A stretch of 64,000 nucleotides of DNA from Biomphalaria glabrata (GCF_947242115.1 NC_074725.1:10330011-10394010), one strand, 5' to 3'. Shown: positions 1-11,644, counted from the stretch's first letter. The notes: generated by a model from the letters alone, not told the origin. Translations and numbers: made by a program.

Positions 1-245
1 ACATCCATATATCTCAATACTGTACTTTTTAATTACATTTTCCATGACAAACAAAATTTATTAAATACCACTAAATAATTAATTGGTTGCGTAATTTTTA
101 AACTTATTCATGTTTTGTTAGAGACAACGAATAATTGTGCAAAGTTTCAACTTGATTCAAGAAAGGCAAGGGGTAGAAACAACGTGTACAAAATGTGTAC
201 CAGACAGACAGAAAGACAGACGGAGTGAGTTGATATAAGCTTTGT
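1..245 (+). repeat. MITE copy, right part (family with ACAAAGCTTATATCAA ends)
   Basis: This is a dispersed repeat whose right end reads TTGATATAAGCTTTGT at about 230-245. The block before it, with 'tgtaccagacagacag', recurs at 15076-15341, 22968-23320, 37864-37943 and, reversed, at 48276-48425 and 48771-49005. The better copies begin with the inverse of this end, so it is a terminal-inverted-repeat element. The window starts inside this copy. Confidence 0.7.
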
Positions 246-293
246 AAAAAAAAAAAGATTTCATAGCTGAATGATCTAGCTATTTGGGTAAGG

Positions 294-509
294 TCGACAT
301 TATAGTGCTCTATCCTAGGCTGACATTATAGTGCTCTATCCTAGGCTGACATTATAGTGCTCTATCCTAGGCTGACATTATAGTGCTCTATCCTAGGCTG
401 ACATTATAGTGCTCTATCCTAGGCTGACATTAAAGTGCTCTATCCTAGGCTGACATTATAGTGCTCTATCCTAGGCTGACATTATAGTGCTCTATCCTAG
501 GCTGACATT
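294..509. repeat. 26-bp tandem repeat, about 8 copies
   Basis: Eight nearly identical copies of a 26-bp unit built on CTGACATTATAGTGCTC and ending in TATCCTAGG, plus a partial ninth. Only one or two bases vary between copies, so the array is young. It lies in what is probably the last intron of the cysteine-rich gene whose final exon is at 1784-1949. Confidence 0.95.
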
Positions 510-1783
510 GAAAGTTCTAATGACTCTTGAGTATTACATAACGTGACAATACATGTGTGATTTGTCATTTAAAGCGCATAGAAATAAATTTGTATTTGCT
601 CTTTTTTTACCTCCCCGGAAATGAAGTCAATGTGCAAATACAAAATAAGGACTAGAAAGATACGAATAAAACTATATTAAGACATGTCTGATAAGTCTCG
701 GACCTTCCTTCTAAAATTAACATTATAGCGTCCTTACCGATTATTAAGTCCTTGCCGAGACCTGTGACAAGGGATGGAATCGGGCAATGTTCGAAATCGG
801 GACCTAACCAGTGACATATAGCAGAACATCTAGATATGTGCTCGAGAAACGTAAAGGCTGGCTACTCCCCATAGTTAGCGCTGTTCTCGGCCACTTATAG
901 TGAGTGGACCCAGGACAGGGGACGGTGCGCTGAGTACGCGGTACGGTCCGATTTCTATGCCCAGTCAGTCATTATGGCCACTACCGCTGGGAGCCCTCAG
1001 ACAGGACAGGGGTGAAGAGCCCCATGTCCAGGCCTGGTTGTTGGATAAAAGCCTTTCTAACAATCATCGGGATACTGGGCTTTTTTGAAGGTGAAGGCTA
1101 CTTTATGAAATCAATAATAAATGTACAGCATTAAAAAATTTAATACCAAAGAAAGAAAATAATTAATAATAAACAACCAATGAAAAAAAAATTTGACTAA
1201 CGATAAAAAAATAAACATTTATAGTACTAAATAATTTTTTTTTTAAATTCAAATTAGAACAAAAAAATGAACAAATCCAGAGTTATATACCTTAGGTTTA
1301 TACTCATGTACAACACGCTTTCATGAGCGACATTTGTTCTATTTGTACCTTTCATTGCAATTTATTGACATCTAAAATAGTTTTCACATTATGTCTCTAT
1401 TTTATTCTTTATTATTTTATTCTAACATCTATAGTATTTTATACTATAGACTTAATAGATCAAAAGATGATATGTGGAGCGGTCTAACAGCTCAAGATGG
1501 AGTACGGATCGTGCTCTTCTATGTTTGTTACATTACCGGATCCTGTTGAACAAAATAATAGTATTATTCATCAACAAAATAAAGTCGAATCTGGATTCAC
1601 ATCTGGTTTTGGTTCCTAATAACAGTCTGATCCGATTAACCAGATTCGATTGTATAATAGAATTCGTCTCGATACTTTAGGACTCGATCTGAATAAGCGG
1701 GTGGTCCGATTAACCGGATACGAATGTCTTTATATTGAACTTCCTAAGCCTCATGCTATTCTCTTCCCCATGTCCTGTTTCAG
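510..1783. other. Probable intron sequence, nothing recognised
   Basis: A+T-rich DNA with only short spurious open frames. There is no exon resembling the third exon of the paralogue at 13822-14003, so the earlier exons of the gene ending at 1949 should lie left of the window. A short motif around CCGATTAACC occurs twice near 1633 and 1706. Confidence 0.5.
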
Positions 1784-1949
1784 ACAATGCTCAAGGTTGT
1801 GTCCTTACTGCATCCAAGAAGGTCGGTGCCGACCTCGTTTCTCTCCGGTGTCCTACGTCGCCGTTTGCTGGAAGAAGTTCTGGCCCATCCTCGTGCACCT
1901 CCAAACGGTGATCCCAACCAGCTGTTACTGCGACGCCCCTGCTTGTTAG
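1784..1949 (+). CDS. Last exon of a secreted cysteine-rich protein gene (partial, paralogue A)
   Basis: A polypyrimidine tract and the acceptor 'ctgtttcag' precede 1784. The exon starts with one base completing a split codon and runs 55 codons to TAG at 1947-1949. The peptide holds the cysteine pattern C-x3-C-x2-C-x5-C-x12-C-x18-C-Y-C and the block PTSCYC. The final exon of the complete gene at 12176-16590 has the same pattern (x19 in the long gap), the same acceptor phase and the same PTSCYC block, so the two are paralogues. This copy ends soon after the CYC pair and lacks the longer tail of its partner. Upstream exons are not in the window, so a decayed copy cannot be excluded, but the exon itself is open and well spliced. 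Function unknown; the C-terminus faintly recalls Spaetzle/neurotrophin cystine knots. Confidence 0.75.
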
Positions 1950-2131
1950 CTTGATGACGTCATCCACTGGGACTGATACAATTTTTGTTTTCATTTAAAT
2001 ATAGTCTTTGATTCAGATAAATATATAGTCTTTTAGTTTTGTTTACTTATGTGTTATAATTAATCCTAAGTGTACACTAAGCAGCACTTACGCTTTCTTA
2101 TTGTTTGAAATACTGTGGGTTTTATACAAGG

Positions 2132-2137
2132 AATAAA
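2132..2137 (+). terminator. Poly(A) signal AATAAA for the exon at 1784-1949
   Basis: An exact AATAAA lies 183 bases after the stop codon, giving a short 3' UTR. A G/T-rich stretch follows within 40 bases, as expected of a cleavage site. Confidence 0.6.
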
Positions 2138-3370
2138 GTTTTCTGCTATTTCCAATCAATGTTCTCTTTGAATTTTTAACATTCCTTTGTTGTTTTTAAT
2201 TTTCTATGGCCCATGACTTAGAAGTCAGAAGATTTAATCATTTTGTATGCATATGACCAACGACCAGTTCTATGTTACGTCTGAGTACATATCAAAGATT
2301 CCTTTTTTGATACCTGCGATAACTGCAGCCGTAGTATAAACACATTAATATATGTGTACATATCGACACCAACAGTTGAGAGAAAGAAGTACTGGATAGA
2401 TCCACATTGAAAGCAAGTCTAGAGGAAGGGTCCTGGATTGCAGATGGTGGACGCACCAATACAATGGAAAAAGGATGAAAATGCTGAAGAGGCTGGTGAT
2501 TTTTCTTGGGTTTTAAATTCTTTCCAACGTTAGATTGTGAACGCCGAACCAGAAACCTGTTACCTTTATGCGAGGAAATACTTAGTCATCATTAATCAAA
2601 TATCAATACTGTAGAGAAACGCTTTGGCTTAGTGAAACAGTCATAGAAACACTGTTTCGACTAGAGGTAAGCAGCTTTGAATGATCATCTACTACAGGAT
2701 GGAGCAGCAATAAGAAACCAGGAACTGTAACTTTAAAATATGTTAGCAATGATCAGACAATATCAGACCTACGCAGACACATAGGGTTCGTACCACGCGC
2801 TATTACACACAAGACATAATCAGAAAGAATGGCATTCCACTGAAGTCTGGGAGTTTGAGTACAAGCTGTTTTATGCGAATTGTTATGCTCTATGTTTTTT
2901 TATTTCCTTTGAATAAAACCTGTCCTCGTTGAGTCGCCTTGCTTAGGTTTATTACAGTATAGAAGTAGTTTATAGAGCGTCGAAACTGTCAAGTCTCCCG
3001 GGAGTTAAAATATACATATCATTTACTAAAGATCATACAATCATACAAGCCATTGTCTATGCGCTTACAATTTTTATGGGCAATAGAAGAAAATTAAACA
3101 AAAGATGTAATAAACGTAGGCTTAAGTCAGTCTAAACTTATATGACTACAAAAAAAAATTGGTTAACCTTATCGTTTAGTCTAAAGTGGAATGTCGGGTG
3201 CCGAGGGCAAAAAGAGAACTTTAACAGAGCACCCGGACCACACCACTGACAGGTGTAACATAGCAAATAGGACTACGTAGAGAATACCATGTACTTGCAA
3301 TGTAGTGACCTAGTTTAGTTTAGAGATTCTGTTAGTTTTGTAAATAAATATAGCGATGCATTGTTTTCAG
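2138..3370. other. Intergenic DNA, no gene seen
   Basis: No open frame longer than about 60 codons with any protein character. Sequence is A+T-rich and not visibly repeated elsewhere in the window. Confidence 0.5.
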
Positions 3371-3374
3371 CGAC

Positions 3375-3841
3375 AGCAACAGAAGTGACGTAGTCAGACA
3401 GACGAATGACAGTTTCAGAAGTGACGTAGTCAGACAGACGAATGACAGTAACAGTAGTGACGTAGTCAGACAGACTATTGACAGTAACAGTAGTGACGTA
3501 GTCAGACAGACGATTGACAGTAACAGTAGTGACGTAGTCAGACAGACGAATGACAGTAACAGTAGTGACGTAGTCAGACAGACGAATGACAGTAACAGTA
3601 GTGACGTAGTCAGACAGACGAATGACCGTAACAGTAGTGACGTAGTCAGACAGATGAATGACAGTAACAGTAGTGACGTAGTCAGACAGACGAATGACAG
3701 TAACAGTAGTGACGTAGTTAGACAGACGATTGACAATAACAGTAGTGACGTAGTCTGACAGACGAATGACAATAACAGTAGTGACGTAGTCAGACAGACG
3801 AATGACAGTAACAGTAGTGACGTAGTCAGACAGACAAATGA
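3375..3841. repeat. 36-bp tandem repeat, 13 copies, each with TGACGTAG
   Basis: Thirteen copies of a 36-bp unit with the core GTGACGTAGTCAGACAGACG. Copies differ by scattered single bases. Because the unit is a multiple of three, the minus strand reads as a 12-residue leucine/serine repeat, which is a by-product and not a gene. Every unit carries TGACGTAG, which contains the TGACGT core bound by CREB/ATF proteins. Confidence 0.95.
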
Positions 3842-3898
3842 CGCTGCAGAATACGGGTAGGTACGTGACAGGACAAGAATATGGCTAGGGATTGTAGA

Positions 3899-4010
3899 AG
3901 GGGCAGACTGGCTATATGGGCTTTCGGGCAAATGCCCGGTGGGCCGGTACCCAAATGGGCCGGTAGGGTCACCTAAAAGGCCTCATGTATGTCACTATAG
4001 AATGTATTAA
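3899..4010 (+). repeat. Dispersed repeat (gggcttt-gggcaaatgccc type)
   Basis: The stretch with 'ggctatatgggctttcggg' and 'aaatgcccgg', followed by a G/C-rich part and 'gtcactatag', recurs in reverse at 51657-51752. It is a fragment of an interspersed element; family not assigned. Confidence 0.6.
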
Positions 4011-5141
4011 ATTGTTAAAGGTTATATAATATTTGTGTGTGTGTGAAAGTTACCCTCTGAGCGTCGTGTTTTAAATAAAATCTATTACAGACTCGACCGT
4101 GTAATGCTAACTTAATTTAACACGTTTTCCAAAGTAATGTAATAGTTTACATCCGTAGACAGTGCTACTAGTAGGCTTCATCCTTTTAGGGCCCACACTT
4201 TTAGCAATCGAAAAGCAACATAAGGCTAACTATATTTCTTAATAAGATGAAGAGCCCATTGTATGCATGCTTTCAGTTATCGATACTTTATCAAACTTAA
4301 CAGAAAGATTTCAAGGACAGGTGGACCTAGAATTGGATGCCCATCATATGATTTAGATCTACAATTTGTGGGCCGAATTGTAACATCCAGATTATTAGTT
4401 TACACGTAGTTGGGTTAATAGATAAACTATAACTGGTTAATAGAAAGAGAAGTTGAATAAGAGCAATGTACAACAATCGTAATCTCTAACCAAAATGTAA
4501 TAGTTTTAGACCAGAATGGCATGTTATCCACTCTATTTTAATGTTAGCGGCCTCCAAAAGGGCTTGTGCTGTCCGTCTGTCCTACTTAGATGTCAAAACA
4601 AACAGCGCTACTGAAAATTTGATTGCACCAACTCCCTCTTTAAATACAGTTTAGGCGCGACTGCTAACTTCAACTTTTTTCAAAATGAACTCTTATAAAT
4701 TTAAAATAAAATATACAAATATACAAACTATATTTTTCTGCATGCACATACATCATTTTAAAAATAAGTCACGTTGTGGTGTCTCGCACTAGTGCGCACA
4801 ACTTTGGATAAGAGCACGCGGTTTATATCCGTGTGAATAAATAAATAAATAATGATTTTCTGAATCGCTTCGCCTGTTTCTGAATTTTTTTGACTGTTTG
4901 TGAATTACTTCGTCTTTTTGAGACTTTCTTTGTCTTTTCATTCATTAATTCGTCTGTTTATGGATTACTCTATCTGTTTCTGAATTCCTTCGACTAGAGC
5001 TTTAGGGTCAAACTGTGTAAACAATTTTAGACTGGTTGAAGAAACAAGGTCACACCATACCTCATCTAACACACACACACACACACATAAACACTCAAAT
5101 GAATACAAACATATATACATGTCACATGCATACGTTTACAC
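4011..5141. other. Intergenic DNA with degenerate repeats
   Basis: At 4545-4670 there is a dispersed repeat starting 'gcggcctccaaaaggg' with 'gtccgtctgtcc', related to 33775-33895. At about 4855-4995 there is a degenerate array of roughly 22-bp units of the form TGTTTCTGAATTCCTTCGAC. A (CA)n run lies at 5070-5087. No gene seen. Confidence 0.55.
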
Positions 5142-5514
5142 TGTTAGACACCTTATTTATATAGGTTAGTTATTTTAGTTATTTAGCGACGCACCATAGT
5201 AGACGCATATTGAACGGGACTAGTGACGTTTGGGATATGTTGGGTTAGAGACCGGAAAATCAGTTAGCGATAGAACACTCCAGGGTAACGACGTGTTTAG
5301 TGACAGAGACTTCTACTGTGGCCTTTTATCAGAATAAATCCATGTGAATTTGTTCATCAGTGTTGACTACATCTCTTCACTTGTTAAAAAACAGGTGTTG
5401 TATTATTCTATATGCATTGTTGTCTAACTACACGGAATACACCCGAACAATTACACCCAAACGATTGCTGAGTAATTGGTTGACTTCAAGGCAGCCTGAA
5501 TAAGCAACATCACA
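5142..5514 (+). repeat. Left LTR (373 bp)
   Basis: Begins TGTTAGACACC and ends AACATCACA. It matches the right LTR base for base as far as I can read. 'TATTTATATAGG' near the start is A+T-rich promoter-like sequence, and AATAAA occurs in 'cagaataaatcc'. Confidence 0.93.
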
Positions 5515-6371
5515 GTGGCGACCCCGAACCTCGAAGCCGGACCCCTGATGAAGCTGAGCATCGAACCGGACCTCGAAGCAGAACGTTTACTCAGGTGAGG
5601 GTCGTGCACTCGAAGATATAAGATTTCATCGGAGTACGGCTGAACACAGCATCATCGCAGAGTGACTTTGTTCTAGATCTACATGTTCTTGATCGCACGT
5701 TCAACGAGCCGTTAACTCAGGGTGACCTTCGTCAGGACCGTAATCATCGCAACGTCTGGTCTACTTAACCAGTATATTATCAAAGCCTGATCTTCATATG
5801 CTGAATCGACCTACAACCAGAGAAACCGTTCATTCATAACGGGTGAGAGATCGTTAGTGAACCTGTTGGACATATTTTTTCTTCGTCGTAGGAGCCACGT
5901 CGAGTATCAAGTTTTACCTCGTCAGTTTCGAGAAGGACAGTTTGCCCGCTGTCAGAAGTATTGTGAGTACTACAAGTTTAGTAGCTAACTAAATCGCTCT
6001 GTCGTCTTACCCTTGGAGCAGTCTTGTGGAGCAGTTTGCTCATTGAACCGGTTGCTTACCACTTTTATAACGGTCACTGTGTTTAACCTTTGGAAGGTTA
6101 GTGAAGTAATCTTTATCAGTACTGAACATTGATATATCTAGTATTCGTCGGTCTAGACCATATCTAGACTTGTTAGCAGTGAAGTTGTGGAAACAGCTAC
6201 ATCCACTTAATTTTGTTGAAAAACCGTTAATCGTCTAACGGAACGTCGTCGGAGGTGACCTTGGTTTCACCTAGTCTACATTGGACAGTTTGGTCTAGTG
6301 AAGCAGAGTACAACAGCAAACTTCGTCGTACTACCAGAGTAGCAGCAGAAGCAGTGAACTATTTTAGAGAA

Positions 6372-6500
6372 CCGTTATTCGTCAGCCCAGATCAAGTCAT
6401 CGTCAAGAAAGCCGTTATTCGTCAGCCCAGATCAAGTCATCGTCAAGAAAGCCGTTATTCGTCAGCCCAGATCAAGTCATCGTCAAGAAATTCGTTATTC
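6372..6500 (+). repeat. 40-bp tandem repeat in the LTR-element leader
   Basis: Three near-exact copies, and a fourth diverged one, of a 40-bp unit containing CGTTATTCGTCAGCCCAGAT. The array sits in the non-coding leader between the left LTR and the long open frame. Short variants of CGTTATTCGTCAG are scattered over 5820-6610. Confidence 0.85.
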
Positions 6501-7921
6501 GTCAGTCGTCCAGATCAAGTTGCCGTCAAGAGACTGTTATTTGTCAGTAGTCATCTACACAAGTCAAGTCATCGCCAGAAGAACCGTTAACCTATTCGTC
6601 AGTAACTGTGTACACAAAGTCGTCGGAACTACACATACGGTCATCAACAGTCGTCAAAGAAACTGGAACATTTTGCTGTGGCATATCAGGACATCTGTGG
6701 CATTACGTGGGATACTGGTAGCACCGGAGAACAGAGTCAGAACTGGAAGAGAGGCAGTGGAATTTGTTGTGATCTAGCATATTCGGGAGTCCGAACAAAG
6801 GGATCTTTCTTATCAAAAGCTAAGTGCCATTTTTCTTATTAGTATATGTTTAGATTGCCCTTAGAAATAGATTTTGTCTAAATTTGGTATGTTAGCCTGA
6901 GTAAATTCAGGTGGTGCTGAAGCCTTAAACCCGTTCGGGGTAAAGACATAATTTAGATGAAAAGCTATATTATACGTTTAGAGTTGTAATTTGTTTTGTT
7001 TGTGTAAACGTCATATCCGTTGTTGCCTGGTTACTTCGTGACGTCATCATTGTGTGCCATATTGTCATATCCCAACCCATAGCGATAGTCTCATTTTAAT
7101 TATTTCATTTGTTTATATTATTTTAAATTATTTATTTGTATTAATTTAATTAGATCTGTATTTTTTTTTCACTTAATGATAGAAAGTGTGGGTAGGATTC
7201 TTTCATTGTGAATCAGACTAAAATAATTTTTAGTTTGAGCGGTTAAAATCAAATATGATTTTGCCATGAGAATAATGCCGAAACTGGCTATGTAGTCAAA
7301 CACTATCGTCTGGCTAAATTTAGATCTGCAAATTGTTGTACATCTCTTTGGTACAATTAAATCATCTAGACTCTAATTTGAAATATTATTAATTGAAAAA
7401 TGAATGAAGGTAGTACATTCTAGATATATATATCTTGTTGAAGATATATTTGACATTGTATAAACATATCTGTTTTATATGGTTAAATAGAACCATAAGT
7501 TCTGGATTGGATCTAAGAAATCTATTTTATCTACTCTAGATCTAGACTCTAGACAGTCTTTGAATTTACTCTAAACACTTCACTGTGACTTCAGTCATAC
7601 CAGATTTTAAAATTGATCATAGTTATTCATACTAGATCTAAAAGTCATAGTGCTCTTGATAACTATAGATCTAAATAGTATTATTATACATACTATAATA
7701 TACTAGATTTAAATTTGTGTGTAATACTGGACCTAATATACAGATTTGAATATAACCATAATAACTCAGACTAGATTTATACATTTACTAAATCTATAGA
7801 TAGAGACATAACATTTAAAAATTTGTATAAAAGTGTGGAAAAACCTAAATATAAAATAAGTTTAAAGTATAGCCATAACCAATATAGGCTAAGTAAAAAT
7901 ATATATAAAATATAAAATATA

Positions 7922-10288
7922 ATGGCTACATCATCATATGTGGACCTTAAGGAGGTTAAGGAAACAGCTATGCAGGATGGAAAGGCCATGGAGTTAAAAG
8001 GAAAGGACTTAGCAGCTTATGTACAGCAAGTTGTGAAGGAGGAAACGGAACGTCAAAGACAAGAGATAGAAAGACAAGAAGAACGTCAAAGACAAGAGAT
8101 AGAGAGACAAGATAGGATCAGAAAGGAAGAATATGAGAAGCAAAAAGAGGACCGAGAACATGAAGCTAAAATGGAGAAGATGAGATTGGATGCAGCACAA
8201 GCCAGAGCCCAAACTGAACAAGGAAATAACACAAATAACTCAAATAATTATACCAGTCAAAGAGACAACCCTAATTCACAAACATGGCTAAAGAGAAAAA
8301 TACAAAGTTTTGATGAACAGAAGGATGACATTGGTGATTTCCTGAAAAGATATGAGGCAAAAATGTCTACATTTAATATGCCTGAAGAAGAATGGTCTGA
8401 AATACTGATAGACTTTGTTCATGGTCAAGCTCTAACAATATGCCAAAATCATGACCATCATATTGATGATAGCTATCAGGTTTTAAAAAGAGAGTTATTG
8501 AATGCCTATGGTCATAATGCTACAACTTTTAGAAAGAAATACTTTGACAATATACCATCATTAGGAATAGAACCCCAAACTACCATTAATATGGAAAAGG
8601 ATTTTTTCAATAAGTGGGTAAAATTAGAAAAAGTGACAAACTCTTATGAAGGATTAAAAAATTTTATTCTAGTGGACAACTTTGTAAATAAATGTGATCC
8701 TCAATTACAATCTTTTATTAGAGAAAGAAACCCAAAAACTATAGATGAAATAACAGAAATAATGAGAGTATACAAAAATGCCTATCCAAATAAACCATTT
8801 TCTGATAGGGATAAGAGCAAAGTAGATTTAATAGGATACACAAAAGAAAATGTTGATAGAAGTAGAAATAGAAACAGATCAAGTAGTGGAAATAGAAAAT
8901 ATAGTGAAATAACCTGTTTTAAATGTCAAGGAAAAGGTCATATAGCAGCCAACTGTAGAAGAGGGAATAGTAGGTCTGGAAGTAGAAATAGATACAATGA
9001 ACAAAATAACAGTAGATATAGGAGTAGAGATAGGAATGACAGGGGAAATTATAGAAATAGGAGTTACAGTAGGGAATACAAAAATAAAGGTACAGATAGG
9101 ATATATTTCATGGAAGGAAATAGGAACAATTTTGCAGTGTACCCAGGGTTTGTAGATAGAATTCCGGTGGAATTAATCAGGGATTCAGGTTGTAACACTT
9201 TGGCAGTAAAAACTAAATTTGTCAAACCTCATTGGTATAAAGGGTTTACTAAGAAAGTAGAATTAGCAGATGGCACCGTAAGGGAATTTAAAGCTATAAG
9301 GGTGTACATTGAAACTCCATTTTTCACTGGTTATTGTGATGGCATTGCAATACCAGAAATGAGATATGATATGTTAGTAGGAAACATAAAAGGAGTTAAA
9401 GAATGTTCAAGAAAAGAATTAGAAGACTGGCAAAACAAATACAAAAACATAAGACAAAATCATGAAAACATAGAAACACAAAATATAACAAGTATGGTAA
9501 TAACAAGATCGATGGATAAACAAGATGAGAAACAGGAAAATACAATAAATGTAATTAGTAATGATAAAGAAAAAGAAACCAGTAATGTAATACAAATAGA
9601 AAATACAGATGTTAAGGAAAAAGAGATAGAAAATGAAACACAAAATAGTCTTGAAACACAAATATCTCAAAGTGAAAAAGAAACAACACCCACATTTGCA
9701 TTAGAACAAATGAATGATAATATTATTGGGAAAATTTATTCAAGAATATCAGATAAAAACAATAATAACCCAATGGAGAAATTTTGTATAGAGAATAAAA
9801 TATTATTTAGACAAACAAGTAATGATAACAAGAAAATAAAACAACTTGTCTTACCACAGAAATATTGGAAAGATGTTTTAATCATGACACATGATAATAA
9901 TTTAGCAGCACATAGGGGAGTAAAGAAATGTTATAGGAATTTGTCAAAACAAGTATTTTGGCCCAAAATGAAAGCAACAATCAACAAATACATAAACTCA
10001 TGTGACATATGTCAAAAGAGATCTAACAAAAGTCTAGTGAATAAAGCACCTATTCAAGAAATGGATGAACCTACAGCACCATTTCAGAAAGTATCTATTG
10101 ATTTAATAGGTCCTTTAATTCAAACTGAAAATAATAACAAATACATTCTAACAGTAATAGACATGTTTAGTAGATACCCAGAGGCAATCCCATTATCAAA
10201 TACAAGTGCAGAGAATATCATTAATGCCATAACTCAAAAAGTAATTACAAGACATGGTATACCTAAAATTGAAGTGACATTGAAGTGA
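7922..10288 (+). CDS. Gag-protease-integrase frame of the LTR element (fossil)
   Basis: A 788-residue open frame. Residues about 30-100 are a charged coiled coil rich in E, R and Q. A Gag-like helical part follows to about 290. A CCHC zinc knuckle (CFKCQGKGHIAANC) lies near 335, followed by an arginine/serine/asparagine-rich stretch. A retropepsin-like DSG motif is near 420. The last quarter has an H-H-C-C integrase zinc-binding region with 'CDICQKRS', and the start of the integrase core with 'SIDLIGPL' and 'TVIDMFSRYPEA'. Polymerase domains were not recognised. The frame is markedly A-rich, as is usual for such elements, and unlike the host genes nearby. Confidence 0.85.
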   Translation: MATSSYVDLKEVKETAMQDGKAMELKGKDLAAYVQQVVKEETERQRQEIERQEERQRQEIERQDRIRKEEYEKQKEDREHEAKMEKMRLDAAQARAQTEQGNNTNNSNNYTSQRDNPNSQTWLKRKIQSFDEQKDDIGDFLKRYEAKMSTFNMPEEEWSEILIDFVHGQALTICQNHDHHIDDSYQVLKRELLNAYGHNATTFRKKYFDNIPSLGIEPQTTINMEKDFFNKWVKLEKVTNSYEGLKNFILVDNFVNKCDPQLQSFIRERNPKTIDEITEIMRVYKNAYPNKPFSDRDKSKVDLIGYTKENVDRSRNRNRSSSGNRKYSEITCFKCQGKGHIAANCRRGNSRSGSRNRYNEQNNSRYRSRDRNDRGNYRNRSYSREYKNKGTDRIYFMEGNRNNFAVYPGFVDRIPVELIRDSGCNTLAVKTKFVKPHWYKGFTKKVELADGTVREFKAIRVYIETPFFTGYCDGIAIPEMRYDMLVGNIKGVKECSRKELEDWQNKYKNIRQNHENIETQNITSMVITRSMDKQDEKQENTINVISNDKEKETSNVIQIENTDVKEKEIENETQNSLETQISQSEKETTPTFALEQMNDNIIGKIYSRISDKNNNNPMEKFCIENKILFRQTSNDNKKIKQLVLPQKYWKDVLIMTHDNNLAAHRGVKKCYRNLSKQVFWPKMKATINKYINSCDICQKRSNKSLVNKAPIQEMDEPTAPFQKVSIDLIGPLIQTENNNKYILTVIDMFSRYPEAIPLSNTSAENIINAITQKVITRHGIPKIEVTLK

Positions 10289-10863
10289 AATAATTTTGTA
10301 AATAAACTATGATTATATTGAGTATGTAATATATATTAATATATTGACACCATTTATATGTTATGGTAAAGGGAGATAAGTAAATTTGATGTTAAGCATT
10401 TAAAAGTAAGTATGGATATTTTTTTTTTGTGTGAATCATTTCATATATCATTGACGAAAGTTAGTTCTATGGAAAATGGTGAGTATAAAAGAAAAATGGA
10501 CAAAAGCGTATAAAAGGGTGGTAAGAAAAAATGTATTGAATGTGTAAATAAAGTCTATAATTGTTTTTTGAAATATTGTATTTTATCAGATTACTGCCAG
10601 TGAAGAACACTTGTGACGTGTGACGTGCCCATAAGATGCCACATTTTCTTTTATGATGAACTGTGTACTAATGAAGATGATTCTGGAATGTTATGAACAT
10701 TGACATTGAATATGAGGAACTGTCAAGTCCAGATGAAGATGTCAAGATGAAGATGTCAAGATTTTATGTTTGTTGTCTTCCCCTTAAATTGAAAATGCCC
10801 TTGTAAGACTTGACAGTAGTGGAAAAATATTGACATATTTTTTTTTCAAGGGGGGGAGGAATC

Positions 10864-11236
10864 TGTTAGACACCTTATTTATATAGGTTAGTTATTTTAG
10901 TTATTTAGCGACGCACCATAGTAGACGCATATTGAACGGGACTAGTGACGTTTGGGATATGTTGGGTTAGAGACCGGAAAATCAGTTAGCGATAGAACAC
11001 TCCAGGGTAACGACGTGTTTAGTGACAGAGACTTCTACTGTGGCCTTTTATCAGAATAAATCCATGTGAATTTGTTCATCAGTGTTGACTACATCTCTTC
11101 ACTTGTTAAAAAACAGGTGTTGTATTATTCTATATGCATTGTTGTCTAACTACACGGAATACACCCGAACAATTACACCCAAACGATTGCTGAGTAATTG
11201 GTTGACTTCAAGGCAGCCTGAATAAGCAACATCACA
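10864..11236 (+). repeat. Right LTR (373 bp)
   Basis: Same sequence as the left LTR. It follows the purine tract at about 10849-10860. The host sequence resumes with ACAC, matching the four bases before the left LTR. Confidence 0.93.
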
Positions 11237-11644
11237 ACACATACTCTATTCGTCTATGTTTATGTTCTTATCTAACCTACACAGGATTTGTTTCCCTTTC
11301 ATCAGTTCACTAAAACGCTGTGATTGACATTCAAGCCATTAAATGTCTGTTTTTTTTTAAAATCTATATTATCGTTAATAAAATCTCCAAAAGTATACAT
11401 TCTTCCTCCCAACTTTTTCTCAAGTATTCGTCACTCCAAGCTTCACAAAATTATTTAAATATTTTAGCAAAAACATGCAGATTCACGTATACCAGATTTA
11501 TTTTTATTAGACTAATACTTTCAACTATTCGTGTCCATCATCCTAAAATACACCATGCGGTGACAATTGAACTTCTATCTGCTATCTGGTTGGACTGCTG
11601 TTTATTGATCTTTGATTCGCCAAGAATGCCCAAAGTTTATTCCC

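Larger units (their letters stand above)
5142..11236 (+). mobile_element. LTR retrotransposon, probably Ty3/Gypsy (Metaviridae), fossil
   Basis: Two 373-bp LTRs (5142-5514 and 10864-11236) start TG and end CA, and appear identical by eye. They are flanked by the 4-bp direct repeat ACAC. A primer-binding-like 'gtggcgaccccgaacc' follows the left LTR and a purine tract 'aagggggggagg' precedes the right one. The interior holds a 2.4-kb leader and one long frame with Gag, a zinc knuckle, a protease-like segment and part of an integrase. No reverse transcriptase or RNase H was recognised, so the copy is incomplete (about two breaks) and could move only with help in trans. LTR identity implies a recent insertion. 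Confidence 0.9.

Noticed and set aside
3332-3931. 199-codon minus-strand frame of repeated L/S/V-C-L-T-T-S
   Set aside because: It is the translation of the 36-bp tandem array; the unit is a multiple of three, so any stop-free frame extends through it.
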